Assembly: GCA_900554415.1 (NCBI GenBank)
Contig: USGU01000028.1
Span: 1-12,347, forward strand
Direction: 5' to 3'
DNA from: an uncultured Lachnospiraceae bacterium
Lineage (GTDB): Bacteria; Bacillota; Clostridia; Lachnospirales; Lachnospiraceae
DNA length: 12,347 nucleotides
The notes under the pieces were generated by a model. The model ran no database searches and had not been told where the DNA came from. It saw only the letters and a program-made list of their open reading frames with translations. A program made the translations under genes and the position numbers. This document shows, piece after piece, positions 5,620-12,347 of this stretch (position 1 is the first letter of the stretch; every line of letters begins with the position of its first letter).

Positions 5620-7875
5620 ATGAGGAATCCTCTGAATAAAAGATGGAAGCGGGAATTAAAAGAAGATTTTGGAAAATATCTGGTCATTTTCCTGTTTCTT
5701 GCAGGGACCATTGCACTGGTATCAGGATTTCTGGTTGCCAGTGACAGTATGATTTATTCTTATAATGAGAGCTTTGATAAATACCAGATTGAAGATGGTA
5801 ATTTTGAACTGTCGGAAAAGGCAGACCAGAGTCTGATTGATACACTGGAAAAAGAAGATGTCACGATTTACGAAAATTTCTATGTGGAAGAGGAGACAGA
5901 AGATGTAGACAGTACGCTTCGCATTTTCAGGAACAGAAACGATGAGATTGATGGTGTCTGCATTATGGATGGGAAAGTTCCAACAAAGAAAGGTGAAATT
6001 GCCATTGACCGTATGTATGCAGACAACAATAATCTGCAGGTAGGAGATACCATTGTGGTTGGAAAACAGAAACTGGATATTGTGGGACTTGTAGCCCTTT
6101 CTGATTACAGTGCACTGTTTTCCAATAATTCAGATTTGATGTTTGATTCTATTAAATTCGGTGTGGCAGTCGTTACACCGGAGCAGTTTGATGCTTTCGG
6201 AGACACCCATTTTCATGCGTCTTATGCATGGAAATATAAAAATGAACCAAAGGATGACACCGAGGCAAAGGAAATGTCAGATGATTTCCTGAAAGTACTG
6301 ACGTCCAATGCCATACCGATCAATTATATTCCGGAATACTTAAATCAGGCGATTCATTTTACCGGAGATGATATGGTAGGCGACAATTCTATGATTACTG
6401 TTTTCTTATATATTGTTATAGCCGTGATTGCATTTATCATTGCGATTACCACTACAAGTACTATCTGGAAAGAGGCAAATGTAATTGGAACGCTCCGGGC
6501 TTCCGGCTACAAGAAAAGTGAATTGATTTTACACTACATGGAGCTGCCGGTGATTGTCATGCTGATTGCGGCCATTGTAGGAAATATTCTTGGATATACG
6601 GTACTGAAGGGCTATATGGCAGCCATGTATTATGGCAGCTACAGTCTGCCGACTTATGTGACGAGATGGAATGCAGATGCGTTTGTAAAGACAACGATAG
6701 TGCCGCTTGTGATTATGATTCTGATTAATCTAGTGATTCTGACAAAGAGAATGCAGCTTTCACCACTTAAGTTTATCCGCAGGGATTTTACGAAGAATAA
6801 GAAGAAATCAGCAGTACGCCTGAATAAGAATATTCCATTTATCCAGAGATTCAGGATGCGTATTATTTTCCAGAATGTGCCGAATTATCTGATGATTTTT
6901 ATTGGTGTATTTATGGCAAACTTCCTGATTCTGTTTGGATTAATGCTGTCACCGCTTTTGGACCATTTTTCCGATGCGATTGTGGATAATATGATTTGCA
7001 GTTATCAGTATGTATTGAAAACTCCGGTGGAGACAGAAGTGGATGGAGCAGAAAAATACTGCGCAGGCTCTCTGAAAACACTGGGAGGCAGTATCAAGAG
7101 TGAAGATGTTACGATTTATGGAATTGAGGATGACAGCGAATATATTCATCTGACGATTAAAGATGATGAAATCTATATCTCCAGTGCATATGCAGATAAA
7201 TACCACCTTGAGAAAGGCGATGAGATTACACTGAAAGAAGAGTATGCAGATAAGGAGCATACCTTTGAAGTAACTGGAATTTATGAGTATCCTGCTGCGA
7301 TTGCGATTTTTATGAATCAGGAAGAATTCTGCGATGTCTTCGATAAAGATGATGGATATTTTAACGGATATTTTTCAAATAAGAAACTGACTGATATAGA
7401 TGAAAAACTGATTGCAACGACGATTGGGAAGGATGACCTGACAAAAACCTCCAGACAGTTAAAGGTTTCTATGGGAAATGCAATGAATCTGATTTTAATT
7501 TTCGGAGCGGTCATGTTTATTATGATGATTTACTTATTATCGAAGATTATTATCGAGAAAAATGCATTGTCCATTTCCATGGCGAAGATTCTTGGTTACA
7601 GCAACAAAGAAATTAACCGGTTGTATATTACTTCTACCTCTATTGTGACAATATTCTCTATGCTGGCAACCCTTCCAGTCTGCAATGTACTGATGGATAA
7701 AATCTGCGCATATATATTTATGAGTTATCCGGGATATTTTGCATATTATGTACCGGGCAGAATCTTTGGAGAAATCTTTGGAATCGGCGTAGCTTCTTAT
7801 CTGGTAGTTGTATGGCTTCAGATGAAGAAAATCCGACGGATTCCGATGAGTGAAGCGCTGAAGAATGTAGAATAA
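5620..7875 (+). CDS. ABC transporter permease with two FtsX-like domains
   Basis: A 751-residue membrane protein with about eight helices: near 20-42, 258-282, 308-329, 358-378, 422-446, 621-641, 668-690 and 718-736. Two large extracytoplasmic domains (about 43-257 and 447-617) separate them. After helix 2 the motif ANVIGTLRASGYKKSEL, and after helix 6 SISMAKILGYSNKEI, are the FtsX coupling segments. They show a duplicated FtsX core like that of long MacB/BceB-type permeases. The N-terminus (NKRWKRELKEDFGKYLVIF) is the standard cytoplasmic lead-in. It forms the membrane channel or mechanotransmission part of the transporter energised by the preceding ATPase. The extracytoplasmic domains are rich in Asp and Glu and have few cysteines. 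The substrate is unknown; the HMA protein in the same operon suggests a link to metal stress. No terminator of quality follows; an A/T inverted repeat is at 7922-7952. Confidence 0.88.
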   Translation: MRNPLNKRWKRELKEDFGKYLVIFLFLAGTIALVSGFLVASDSMIYSYNESFDKYQIEDGNFELSEKADQSLIDTLEKEDVTIYENFYVEEETEDVDSTLRIFRNRNDEIDGVCIMDGKVPTKKGEIAIDRMYADNNNLQVGDTIVVGKQKLDIVGLVALSDYSALFSNNSDLMFDSIKFGVAVVTPEQFDAFGDTHFHASYAWKYKNEPKDDTEAKEMSDDFLKVLTSNAIPINYIPEYLNQAIHFTGDDMVGDNSMITVFLYIVIAVIAFIIAITTTSTIWKEANVIGTLRASGYKKSELILHYMELPVIVMLIAAIVGNILGYTVLKGYMAAMYYGSYSLPTYVTRWNADAFVKTTIVPLVIMILINLVILTKRMQLSPLKFIRRDFTKNKKKSAVRLNKNIPFIQRFRMRIIFQNVPNYLMIFIGVFMANFLILFGLMLSPLLDHFSDAIVDNMICSYQYVLKTPVETEVDGAEKYCAGSLKTLGGSIKSEDVTIYGIEDDSEYIHLTIKDDEIYISSAYADKYHLEKGDEITLKEEYADKEHTFEVTGIYEYPAAIAIFMNQEEFCDVFDKDDGYFNGYFSNKKLTDIDEKLIATTIGKDDLTKTSRQLKVSMGNAMNLILIFGAVMFIMMIYLLSKIIIEKNALSISMAKILGYSNKEINRLYITSTSIVTIFSMLATLPVCNVLMDKICAYIFMSYPGYFAYYVPGRIFGEIFGIGVASYLVVVWLQMKKIRRIPMSEALKNVE

Positions 7876-7921
7876 TGTCGAAATGAGGTCATAGAACTGA
7901 CAAAATATGACAAATATCGTG

Positions 7922-7952
7922 GAAATATTACTCCATATTGAGAAAATATTTC
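7922..7952 (+). repeat. A/T-rich inverted repeat between permease and DUF6110-like gene
   Basis: GAAATATT (7922-7929) and AATATTTC (7945-7952) are perfect inverted arms with a 15-base spacer. There is no T run, and the stem is weak. It could be a binding site or chance in A/T-rich DNA. Confidence 0.25.
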
Positions 7953-7978
7953 AATAAAGTAAAAATTTTAAATTTAAC

Positions 7979-8008
7979 TTGAAATTTCCGTACAATGGGT
8001 TATATACT
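7979..8008 (+). promoter_or_regulatory. Promoter of the DUF6110-like/ATPase pair
   Basis: TTGAAA (7979-7984) with an 18-base spacer to TATACT (8003-8008), or 16 bases to TATATA (8001-8006). TATACTAA at 8003-8010 repeats exactly the left arm of the dyad at 4513-4520. Confidence 0.5.
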
Positions 8009-8037
8009 AACGTATGCTATATTGATTAAATATGTAC

Positions 8038-8044
8038 AGGAGGT
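8038..8044 (+). promoter_or_regulatory. Ribosome binding site fixing the DUF6110-like start
   Basis: AGGAGGT lies 7 bases before the ATG at 8052. The earlier in-frame ATG at 7995 falls within the promoter spacer and is excluded. Confidence 0.75.
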
Positions 8045-8051
8045 AATAGAT

Positions 8052-8357
8052 ATGTTGAAATGTTTAGACGCTATCAACTGGAAGAAAACAGGAATTTTTG
8101 CAGCAGGTGTTGCCTTTGGAACTGCTGGTATCAAAGTTTTATCAAGCAAGGATGCAAAGAAATTATATACAAACTGTACAGCAGCCGTATTAAGAGCAAA
8201 AACTTGTGTGATGAATACTGTTTCTGTAGTACAGGAGAATGCAGAAGATATTCTTGCTGATGCAAAAGCAATCAATGAAGAAAGAGAAGCAGAGGCAGAA
8301 GCAGCAGAATTCGAAGATTTTGAAACAGAAGATTTCGAAGAAGAAGTAACTGAATAA
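8052..8357 (+). CDS. DUF6110-like small membrane-anchored acidic protein
   Basis: A 101-residue protein. After a short basic N-terminus, residues 13-30 (TGIFAAGVAFGTAGIKVL) form one Gly/Ala-rich hydrophobic helix, which could insert in the membrane and pack through its small residues. Residues 31-70 look helical and basic to neutral, with Cys42 and Cys52. The tail, residues 76-101, has 15 acidic residues out of 26, including FEDFETEDFEEE. The overall form agrees with the DUF6110 family, which I recall as found beside heavy-metal P-type ATPases in Clostridia; the assignment is from memory and should be treated as probable. It lies 59 bases upstream of such an ATPase. Plausible roles are an accessory subunit, or an acidic metal-collecting tail that presents ions to the pump. 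Neither is shown by sequence. Confidence 0.7.
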   Translation: MLKCLDAINWKKTGIFAAGVAFGTAGIKVLSSKDAKKLYTNCTAAVLRAKTCVMNTVSVVQENAEDILADAKAINEEREAEAEAAEFEDFETEDFEEEVTE

Positions 8358-8365
8358 GGCTTATG

Positions 8366-8396
8366 AGGCACCTGCTAATTATAGTGGGTGTCTTTT
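8366..8396 (+). terminator. Terminator-like hairpin (possible attenuator) between DUF6110-like gene and ATPase
   Basis: AGGCACCT (8366-8373) pairs with GGGTGTCT (8386-8393), two pairs being G-U, with a twelve-base loop, and is followed by TTT then CC. The short T run suggests partial termination. This would lower ATPase expression relative to the small gene, or stabilise the upstream message. Confidence 0.45.
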
Positions 8397-8416
8397 CCGC
8401 TGAGAAGGTGTTAAAA

Positions 8417-10489
8417 ATGAAATTTACAATTAAACATGAGACAAAGTTCCGTATGCGTATTCATGTGGTCGGACCACATATGACTTATGCGCAGGCAGAT
8501 ACATTATTATATTATTTACAGAATCAGGAGCAGATTACATTTGCAAAAGTCTATGAACGCACAGCGGATGCGGTGATTGAGTATTCAGGTGACCGCTCAG
8601 AACTGATTATGACATTAAGAAAATTCCACTATGCAGATGTGGAAGTTCCGGCAGAGATCATCCAGAATTCGGGAAGAGAAATGAATGCAGATTATCAGGA
8701 AAAGCTGGTTACGAAGGTAATCCTTCACTATGCATCGAAATGGTTCCTGCCTTATCCGGTGAGAGCATGTATTGTAACATGTAAGTCGCTGAAATATGTT
8801 AAGGAAGGCATTGTGGCTTTATGGAACCGTAAGATAGAAGTTCCGGTACTGGATGCTACAGCAATCAGTGTTTCCGTACTGAGAGACGATATCAGTACTG
8901 CAGGCTCCATCATGTTCCTGCTCGGAATCGGTGAATTACTGGAAGAATGGACGCATAAGAAGTCTGTAGATGATCTGGCAAGAAGAATGTCCCTGAATAT
9001 CAGCAAGGTCTGGGTGATGGAGAACGGCAAAGAAGTATTAAAATCATCCAATGAAGTACAAAGTGGAGACCACGTTGTCGTACATATGGGAAATGTAATT
9101 CCTTATGATGGAAATGTAGTCAGTGGTGAAGCCATGGTAAATCAGGCTTCTTTAACAGGAGAATCTGTTCCGGTCAGAAGAATGGAAGGCTCCAGTGTTT
9201 ATGCGGGAACAGTAGTAGAAGAAGGCGAGCTTGTTGTCTGCGTCAATGCAGTAGAAGGCTCCAGCCGCTTTGAAAAGATTGTGACTATGATTGAAGAATC
9301 AGAAAAATTGAAGTCCGGTCTGGAAAGTAAGGCAGAACATCTTGCCGACAGACTTGTTCCATATACGCTTGGCGGCACTGCACTTACCTACTTGTTTACA
9401 AGAAATGTAACAAAGGCACTGTCAGTGTTAATGGTTGATTTTTCTTGTGCTTTGAAGCTTGCTATGCCACTTTCGGTATTGTCCGCAATCAGGGAAGCAA
9501 GTATGCGCAATATAACGGTAAAAGGTGGCAAATACATGGAAGCGATTGCAGAAGCAGATACCATTGTATTTGACAAGACAGGTACACTTACCAAAGCACA
9601 GCCTACTGTAGTGGATGTGATTTCCTTTAATGGAGAAAAACCGGATGAACTGCTCCGCATTGCAGCCTGTTTAGAAGAACACTTCCCTCATTCCATGGCG
9701 AAAGCAGTTGTAAATGCTGCAAATGAGAAGAATCTGCAGCATGAGGAAATGCATAGCAAAGTGGAATACATTGTAGCACATGGTATTTCTACTACAATTG
9801 GAGAAAAACGTGCGATTATCGGAAGCTATCATTTTGTATTTGAAGATGAACAGTGCATTATTCCGGAAGGTGCAAAAGAAAAATTCGAATCGCTTCCGGC
9901 AGAGTGTTCACAGCTCTATCTTGCAATTGATGGAGTTCTGGCTGCAGTCATCTGTATCGAGGACCCACTTCGAGAAGAAGCTGCAGATGTGATTTCTTCT
10001 CTGAGAGAAGCTGGATTTACCAAGATTGTTATGATGACAGGTGACAGTGAACGTACTGCAGCTTCGGTAGCAAAGCGTGTGGGAGTAGATGAATATTATT
10101 CAGAAGTACTTCCAGAAGACAAAGCAACGTTCGTAGAACAGCAGAAGGCTCTTGGCAGAAAAGTTGTGATGATTGGTGACGGAATCAATGATTCCCCGGC
10201 TCTTTCTGCTGCAGATGTAGGAATTGCAATCAGTGACGGTGCTGAAATCGCAAGAGAGATTGCAGATATCACAGCAGGAGCAGACGATTTATACCAGATT
10301 GTTACACTGAAAAACTTAAGTGATGCGCTGATGAAGCGGATACATAAGAACTACCGTGTCATTGTAGGATTTAATACAATGCTTATTTTACTTGGAGTTG
10401 GCGGAATCATTCAGCCGACAACTTCCGCATTATTACATAACACTTCTACCTTGTTGATCGGATGGAAGAGTATGAATGATCTTTTATAA
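8417..10489 (+). CDS. Heavy-metal translocating P-type ATPase (P1B-like) with atypical motifs
   Basis: A 690-residue pump. The start at 8417 is chosen because GAAGGTG lies 7 bases upstream, while the ATG at 8363 is inside the preceding hairpin. Residues 1-80 resemble the HMA2-type N-terminal domain and have no CxxC. Catalytic parts are present: TGES 247-250 (actuator), DKTGT with phospho-acceptor Asp386, MTGD, and GDGINDSP 587-594. The membrane metal site at the DFSCALK helix has Phe342-Ser343-Cys344 where the family has Cys-Pro-Cys or Ser/Thr-Pro-Cys. The nucleotide-domain His-Pro motif reads His425-Ser426. The last helix carries HNTST (674-678). The first helix pair is weak: only about 98-125 and 142-170 precede the actuator. 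It should export a metal cation across the cytoplasmic membrane. Substrate is unknown. The normal strong terminator follows. Confidence 0.88.
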   Translation: MKFTIKHETKFRMRIHVVGPHMTYAQADTLLYYLQNQEQITFAKVYERTADAVIEYSGDRSELIMTLRKFHYADVEVPAEIIQNSGREMNADYQEKLVTKVILHYASKWFLPYPVRACIVTCKSLKYVKEGIVALWNRKIEVPVLDATAISVSVLRDDISTAGSIMFLLGIGELLEEWTHKKSVDDLARRMSLNISKVWVMENGKEVLKSSNEVQSGDHVVVHMGNVIPYDGNVVSGEAMVNQASLTGESVPVRRMEGSSVYAGTVVEEGELVVCVNAVEGSSRFEKIVTMIEESEKLKSGLESKAEHLADRLVPYTLGGTALTYLFTRNVTKALSVLMVDFSCALKLAMPLSVLSAIREASMRNITVKGGKYMEAIAEADTIVFDKTGTLTKAQPTVVDVISFNGEKPDELLRIAACLEEHFPHSMAKAVVNAANEKNLQHEEMHSKVEYIVAHGISTTIGEKRAIIGSYHFVFEDEQCIIPEGAKEKFESLPAECSQLYLAIDGVLAAVICIEDPLREEAADVISSLREAGFTKIVMMTGDSERTAASVAKRVGVDEYYSEVLPEDKATFVEQQKALGRKVVMIGDGINDSPALSAADVGIAISDGAEIAREIADITAGADDLYQIVTLKNLSDALMKRIHKNYRVIVGFNTMLILLGVGGIIQPTTSALLHNTSTLLIGWKSMNDLL

Positions 10490-10527
10490 AATAGACGAAA
10501 ATAGAGGTTGTCATAAATGACATAAAC

Positions 10528-10570
10528 AAAGAACAGAGTATACGCAAAATGTATGCTTTGTTCTTTTTTG
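10528..10570 (+). terminator. Strong rho-independent terminator after the P-type ATPase
   Basis: AAAGAACAGAGTATAC (10528-10543) pairs with GTATGCTTTGTTCTTT (10551-10566) over 16 pairs, two of them G-U, with loop GCAAAAT. T residues continue to 10569. Confidence 0.93.
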
Positions 10571-10634
10571 TTTAAAATATATAGAAATATATAGATAGAA
10601 TAAATAAATAGATAATTATATTTGCATTAACAAT

Positions 10635-10663
10635 TGGACAAAAAATACGGGGGGGGGTAAAAT
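10635..10663 (+). promoter_or_regulatory. Promoter of the amino-acid ABC operon with a G9 tract in its spacer
   Basis: TGGACA (10635-10640) and TAAAAT (10658-10663) each match consensus at five of six bases and are exactly 17 bases apart. The spacer ends in nine consecutive G (10649-10657). Transcription would start near 10670, 46 bases before the ATG. An A/T-rich stretch (10571-10630) lies upstream and could act as an UP element. TTGACT at 10669-10674 has no -10 at correct distance. Confidence 0.6.
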
Positions 10664-10715
10664 TGTGCTTGACTTATTTCAATAATACACAAAAGCAGAA
10701 AGGAAGAAAAAGAGA

Positions 10716-11570
10716 ATGAAGAAAAAAGTTTTAAGTTTGCTACTTTGCTCAATTATGACAGTAGGTTTATTAGCAGGATGCGGAGGAACAAAAGAGGAAG
10801 CGAAAAACGATAAGGGAGATGCCGAAAGTAGTAAGCAGGAAATTACGATTGCCATTGGTAATAGTTATAAACCGTTCTGTTATCTAAATGATGAAGAGAA
10901 ACCAGATGGATATGAGTACGATTTGTTTGAAAAAGTTGCAGAAAAAATGTCTGATAAATATGATGTCAATATTGTTTGCGATTCTTGGGACAATCTGTTT
11001 CTGGGAGTAGACAGTGGAAAATATGACATTGTGTCACATCATATGGCATATAATGCAGAACGTTCAGAAAAATATACAGTTTCAAAGGAATCATTGATGT
11101 ATTATGGAAACTATCGTTTCATTTACAAAAAAGGAAGAACAGATATAACTGATATTGCAAGTGTAGCAGGCATGACATTGGCTAATTCTAACAAGGATAA
11201 TATTGGAAAAGTACTTCAGGCTTACAATGATGAACACCCAGATAATCCAATTATTCTTCAGGAAACATTCCCATCTCTGGAAGCTATTATTGCAGGGATT
11301 GAAAATGGTCTTTATGATGCATACACACATACACAATTTGATCTTCAGACAAAATATATTGATATGTACCCAGATGCAGACATTGAACTTGGAACAGTGA
11401 ATTTAATGGGGGATGATATGGACTGTGGTACTTATGCAGTACTTAAGAAAGGCAATACAGATTTGCAGGAAGAGTTTGATGCTGCTATTAAGGAACTGCG
11501 CGACGATGGAACAATCAAAGAACTTTGTGAAAAATGGTTTGGGGCAGATTATTCTGTAAAACCAGAGTAG
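10716..11570 (+). CDS. Amino-acid ABC transporter substrate-binding lipoprotein
   Basis: A 284-residue family 3 solute-binding protein. MKKKVLSLLLCSIMTVGLLAGC is cut to a lipobox LAG-Cys22, so the mature protein is a membrane-anchored lipoprotein; a Gly/Lys/Glu-rich linker follows to about residue 44. The binding fold starts at ITIAIGNSYKPFCYL and PDGYEYDLFEKVAEKM. YDIVSHHMAYNAERSEKY holds the conserved Arg that binds the amino-acid carboxylate. VAGMTLANSNKDN and FDAAIKELRDDGTIKELCEKWFG complete the second lobe. Full length for the family. The sequence style is that of polar or sulfur amino-acid binders (cystine-type), but the ligand is not certain. AAGGAAG precedes the ATG. It is co-transcribed with the permease 28 bases downstream. 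Its expression would depend on the poly-G promoter. Confidence 0.92.
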   Translation: MKKKVLSLLLCSIMTVGLLAGCGGTKEEAKNDKGDAESSKQEITIAIGNSYKPFCYLNDEEKPDGYEYDLFEKVAEKMSDKYDVNIVCDSWDNLFLGVDSGKYDIVSHHMAYNAERSEKYTVSKESLMYYGNYRFIYKKGRTDITDIASVAGMTLANSNKDNIGKVLQAYNDEHPDNPIILQETFPSLEAIIAGIENGLYDAYTHTQFDLQTKYIDMYPDADIELGTVNLMGDDMDCGTYAVLKKGNTDLQEEFDAAIKELRDDGTIKELCEKWFGADYSVKPE

Positions 11571-11598
11571 AAGAGAACGACAATAGAAAGGCGAAAAA

Positions 11599-12342
11599 AT
11601 GTTTGCGTGGAAGTATGTTGTAGAATATTTTCCGATTATTATCGGTAAATTCCCCGTAACTCTGGAATTGGTCTTAGTTCCATTTGTAGCCAGCTTTCTC
11701 CTTGGATTTGCAATTGCGATTGCCAGACTTAAGAAAATCCCCGGATTAGAACAGCTGCTTATGCTGTATGTCTCTTACGTAAGATGTACCCCGGTTATTA
11801 CACAGATGTTTATTGTATACTTTGGTCTGCCGATTCTATTGGAAAATTTTGGTATAAATGCAAATAAATGGAATCCGGTTATTTTTGTGTTTATTGCGTA
11901 TAGCATTAATATTTCTGCATTTTTATCTGAGACAATCCGTTCGTCTGTTCTTGCAGTTCCAGCAGGGCAGATGGAAGCTGGCTATGCAGTAGGAATGACT
12001 TCTTTTCAAACAATGAGAGGAATTATCATCCCTCAGGCATTGAAGATTTCATTGCCGATGCTTGGTAACCTTTTTATTGGACTTTTTCAGGCAACAGCGT
12101 TGGCGTATATGGTTGGTGTGATTGATATGATTGGAAAAGCAAAAAATTTAAGCACATCCAAAGGACATCTGTTGGAAGGCTATATCTGTTGTGCAATTGT
12201 ATTTGCAATCATCAGTTTAACTCTGGAGGTAGTATTCCGCTTTGTGAACAAACGATTAGCATTTGGCCAAAAGAATGAATATGTACGGAAACGGAGCTTC
12301 CTGTATAATTCAAATATAGGGAATTCCAAGAAAGAAGGTTGA
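11599..12342 (+). CDS. Amino-acid ABC transporter permease, HisM/TcyL-like
   Basis: A 247-residue inner-membrane permease of the His/Glu/Arg family with about five helices. The early helix FVASFLLGFAIAIARL is followed by the conserved RxTP segment as Arg62-Cys-Thr-Pro65 (RGTP in most relatives). The coupling EAA loop runs EAGYAVGMTSFQTMRGIIIPQAL from residue 126, the contact point for the ATPase. The C-terminal tail (about 215-247) is polar and basic. It forms the channel for the ligand delivered by the preceding lipoprotein. AAAGGCG precedes the start. The gene ends five bases before the window's end, with AAGGTTGAG overlapping the stop, which looks like the ribosome binding site of a next gene, probably a second permease or the ATPase. 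Confidence 0.92.
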   Translation: MFAWKYVVEYFPIIIGKFPVTLELVLVPFVASFLLGFAIAIARLKKIPGLEQLLMLYVSYVRCTPVITQMFIVYFGLPILLENFGINANKWNPVIFVFIAYSINISAFLSETIRSSVLAVPAGQMEAGYAVGMTSFQTMRGIIIPQALKISLPMLGNLFIGLFQATALAYMVGVIDMIGKAKNLSTSKGHLLEGYICCAIVFAIISLTLEVVFRFVNKRLAFGQKNEYVRKRSFLYNSNIGNSKKEG

Positions 12343-12347
12343 GAAAA

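Noticed and set aside
8000..8371. Open frame on the - strand opposite the DUF6110-like gene
   Set aside because: It is Ser-rich because it mirrors the acidic Glu codons of the + strand gene, has no ribosome binding site, and covers the whole of a gene with good signals.
10509..10522. TGTCAT-AA-ATGACA palindrome after the ATPase stop
   Set aside because: Short and placed between a stop codon and its terminator, with no promoter next to it; no role can be argued.
10571..10630. A/T-rich low-complexity stretch as a repeat array or origin
   Set aside because: No regular unit, no DnaA-box series; at most an UP element for the promoter that follows.
10669..10674. TTGACT as the -35 of the substrate-binding gene
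   Set aside because: No acceptable -10 lies 16-18 bases downstream; the TGGACA/TAAAAT pair is clearly better.

Overview
The window looks like a low-GC, AT-rich Firmicutes chromosome, most likely a gut Lachnospiraceae species (Blautia, Dorea or Mediterraneibacter type). The reasons are AGGAGG-type ribosome binding sites, a surface protein with a long run of W/Y-rich cell-wall-binding repeats, a DUF6110-like gene beside a metal P-type ATPase, and a DUF364 protein beside a ModE-like regulator. The genus assignment is inference. All genes I accept lie on the + strand.

Layout. (1) 2-2320: C-terminal part of a large secreted surface protein (B-repeat, beta-rich middle, Cys-pair linker, about 13 wall-binding repeats), closed by a terminator at 2369-2395. 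(2) 2466-3203: DUF4213/DUF364 protein, a putative metal or metal-cofactor binding protein. (3) 3370-4287: a fusion of a degenerate MobA-like nucleotidyltransferase domain to a ModE-type winged helix, with its own promoter (3296-3323) and terminator (4307-4336). (4) 4337-4591: intergenic, with a second terminator-like hairpin, then a promoter whose -10 lies inside a near-perfect 22-bp dyad. (5) 4592-7875: a CxxC heavy-metal-associated (HMA) protein, an ABC ATPase and an eight-helix FtsX-like permease, apparently one operon. (6) 8052-8357 and 8417-10489: a small DUF6110-like membrane-anchored acidic protein and a heavy-metal P-type ATPase, with their own promoter, a terminator-like hairpin between them, and a very strong terminator at 10528-10570. 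(7) 10716-12342: lipoprotein substrate-binding protein and permease of a polar amino-acid ABC importer; the rest of that operon lies beyond the window.

How they may work together. Regions 2-3 suggest molybdenum or tungsten metabolism, although no transporter or cofactor gene is in view. Regions 4-6 form a metal-handling neighbourhood: a metallochaperone-like protein, an MacB-like ABC system, an acidic accessory protein and an atypical P-type ATPase. That ATPase keeps its catalytic aspartate but has Phe-Ser-Cys where the family usually has Cys-Pro-Cys, and His-Ser where it usually has His-Pro. Region 7 is an ordinary nutrient importer, but its best promoter carries a run of nine G inside an exactly 17-bp spacer, in a region that is otherwise very AT-rich. 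That is the arrangement of a slippage-driven (phase-variable) promoter.

The best candidates for new biology are the poly-G promoter, the HMA/ABC/DUF6110/ATPase cassette with its dyad operator, and the MobA-like/ModE fusion.
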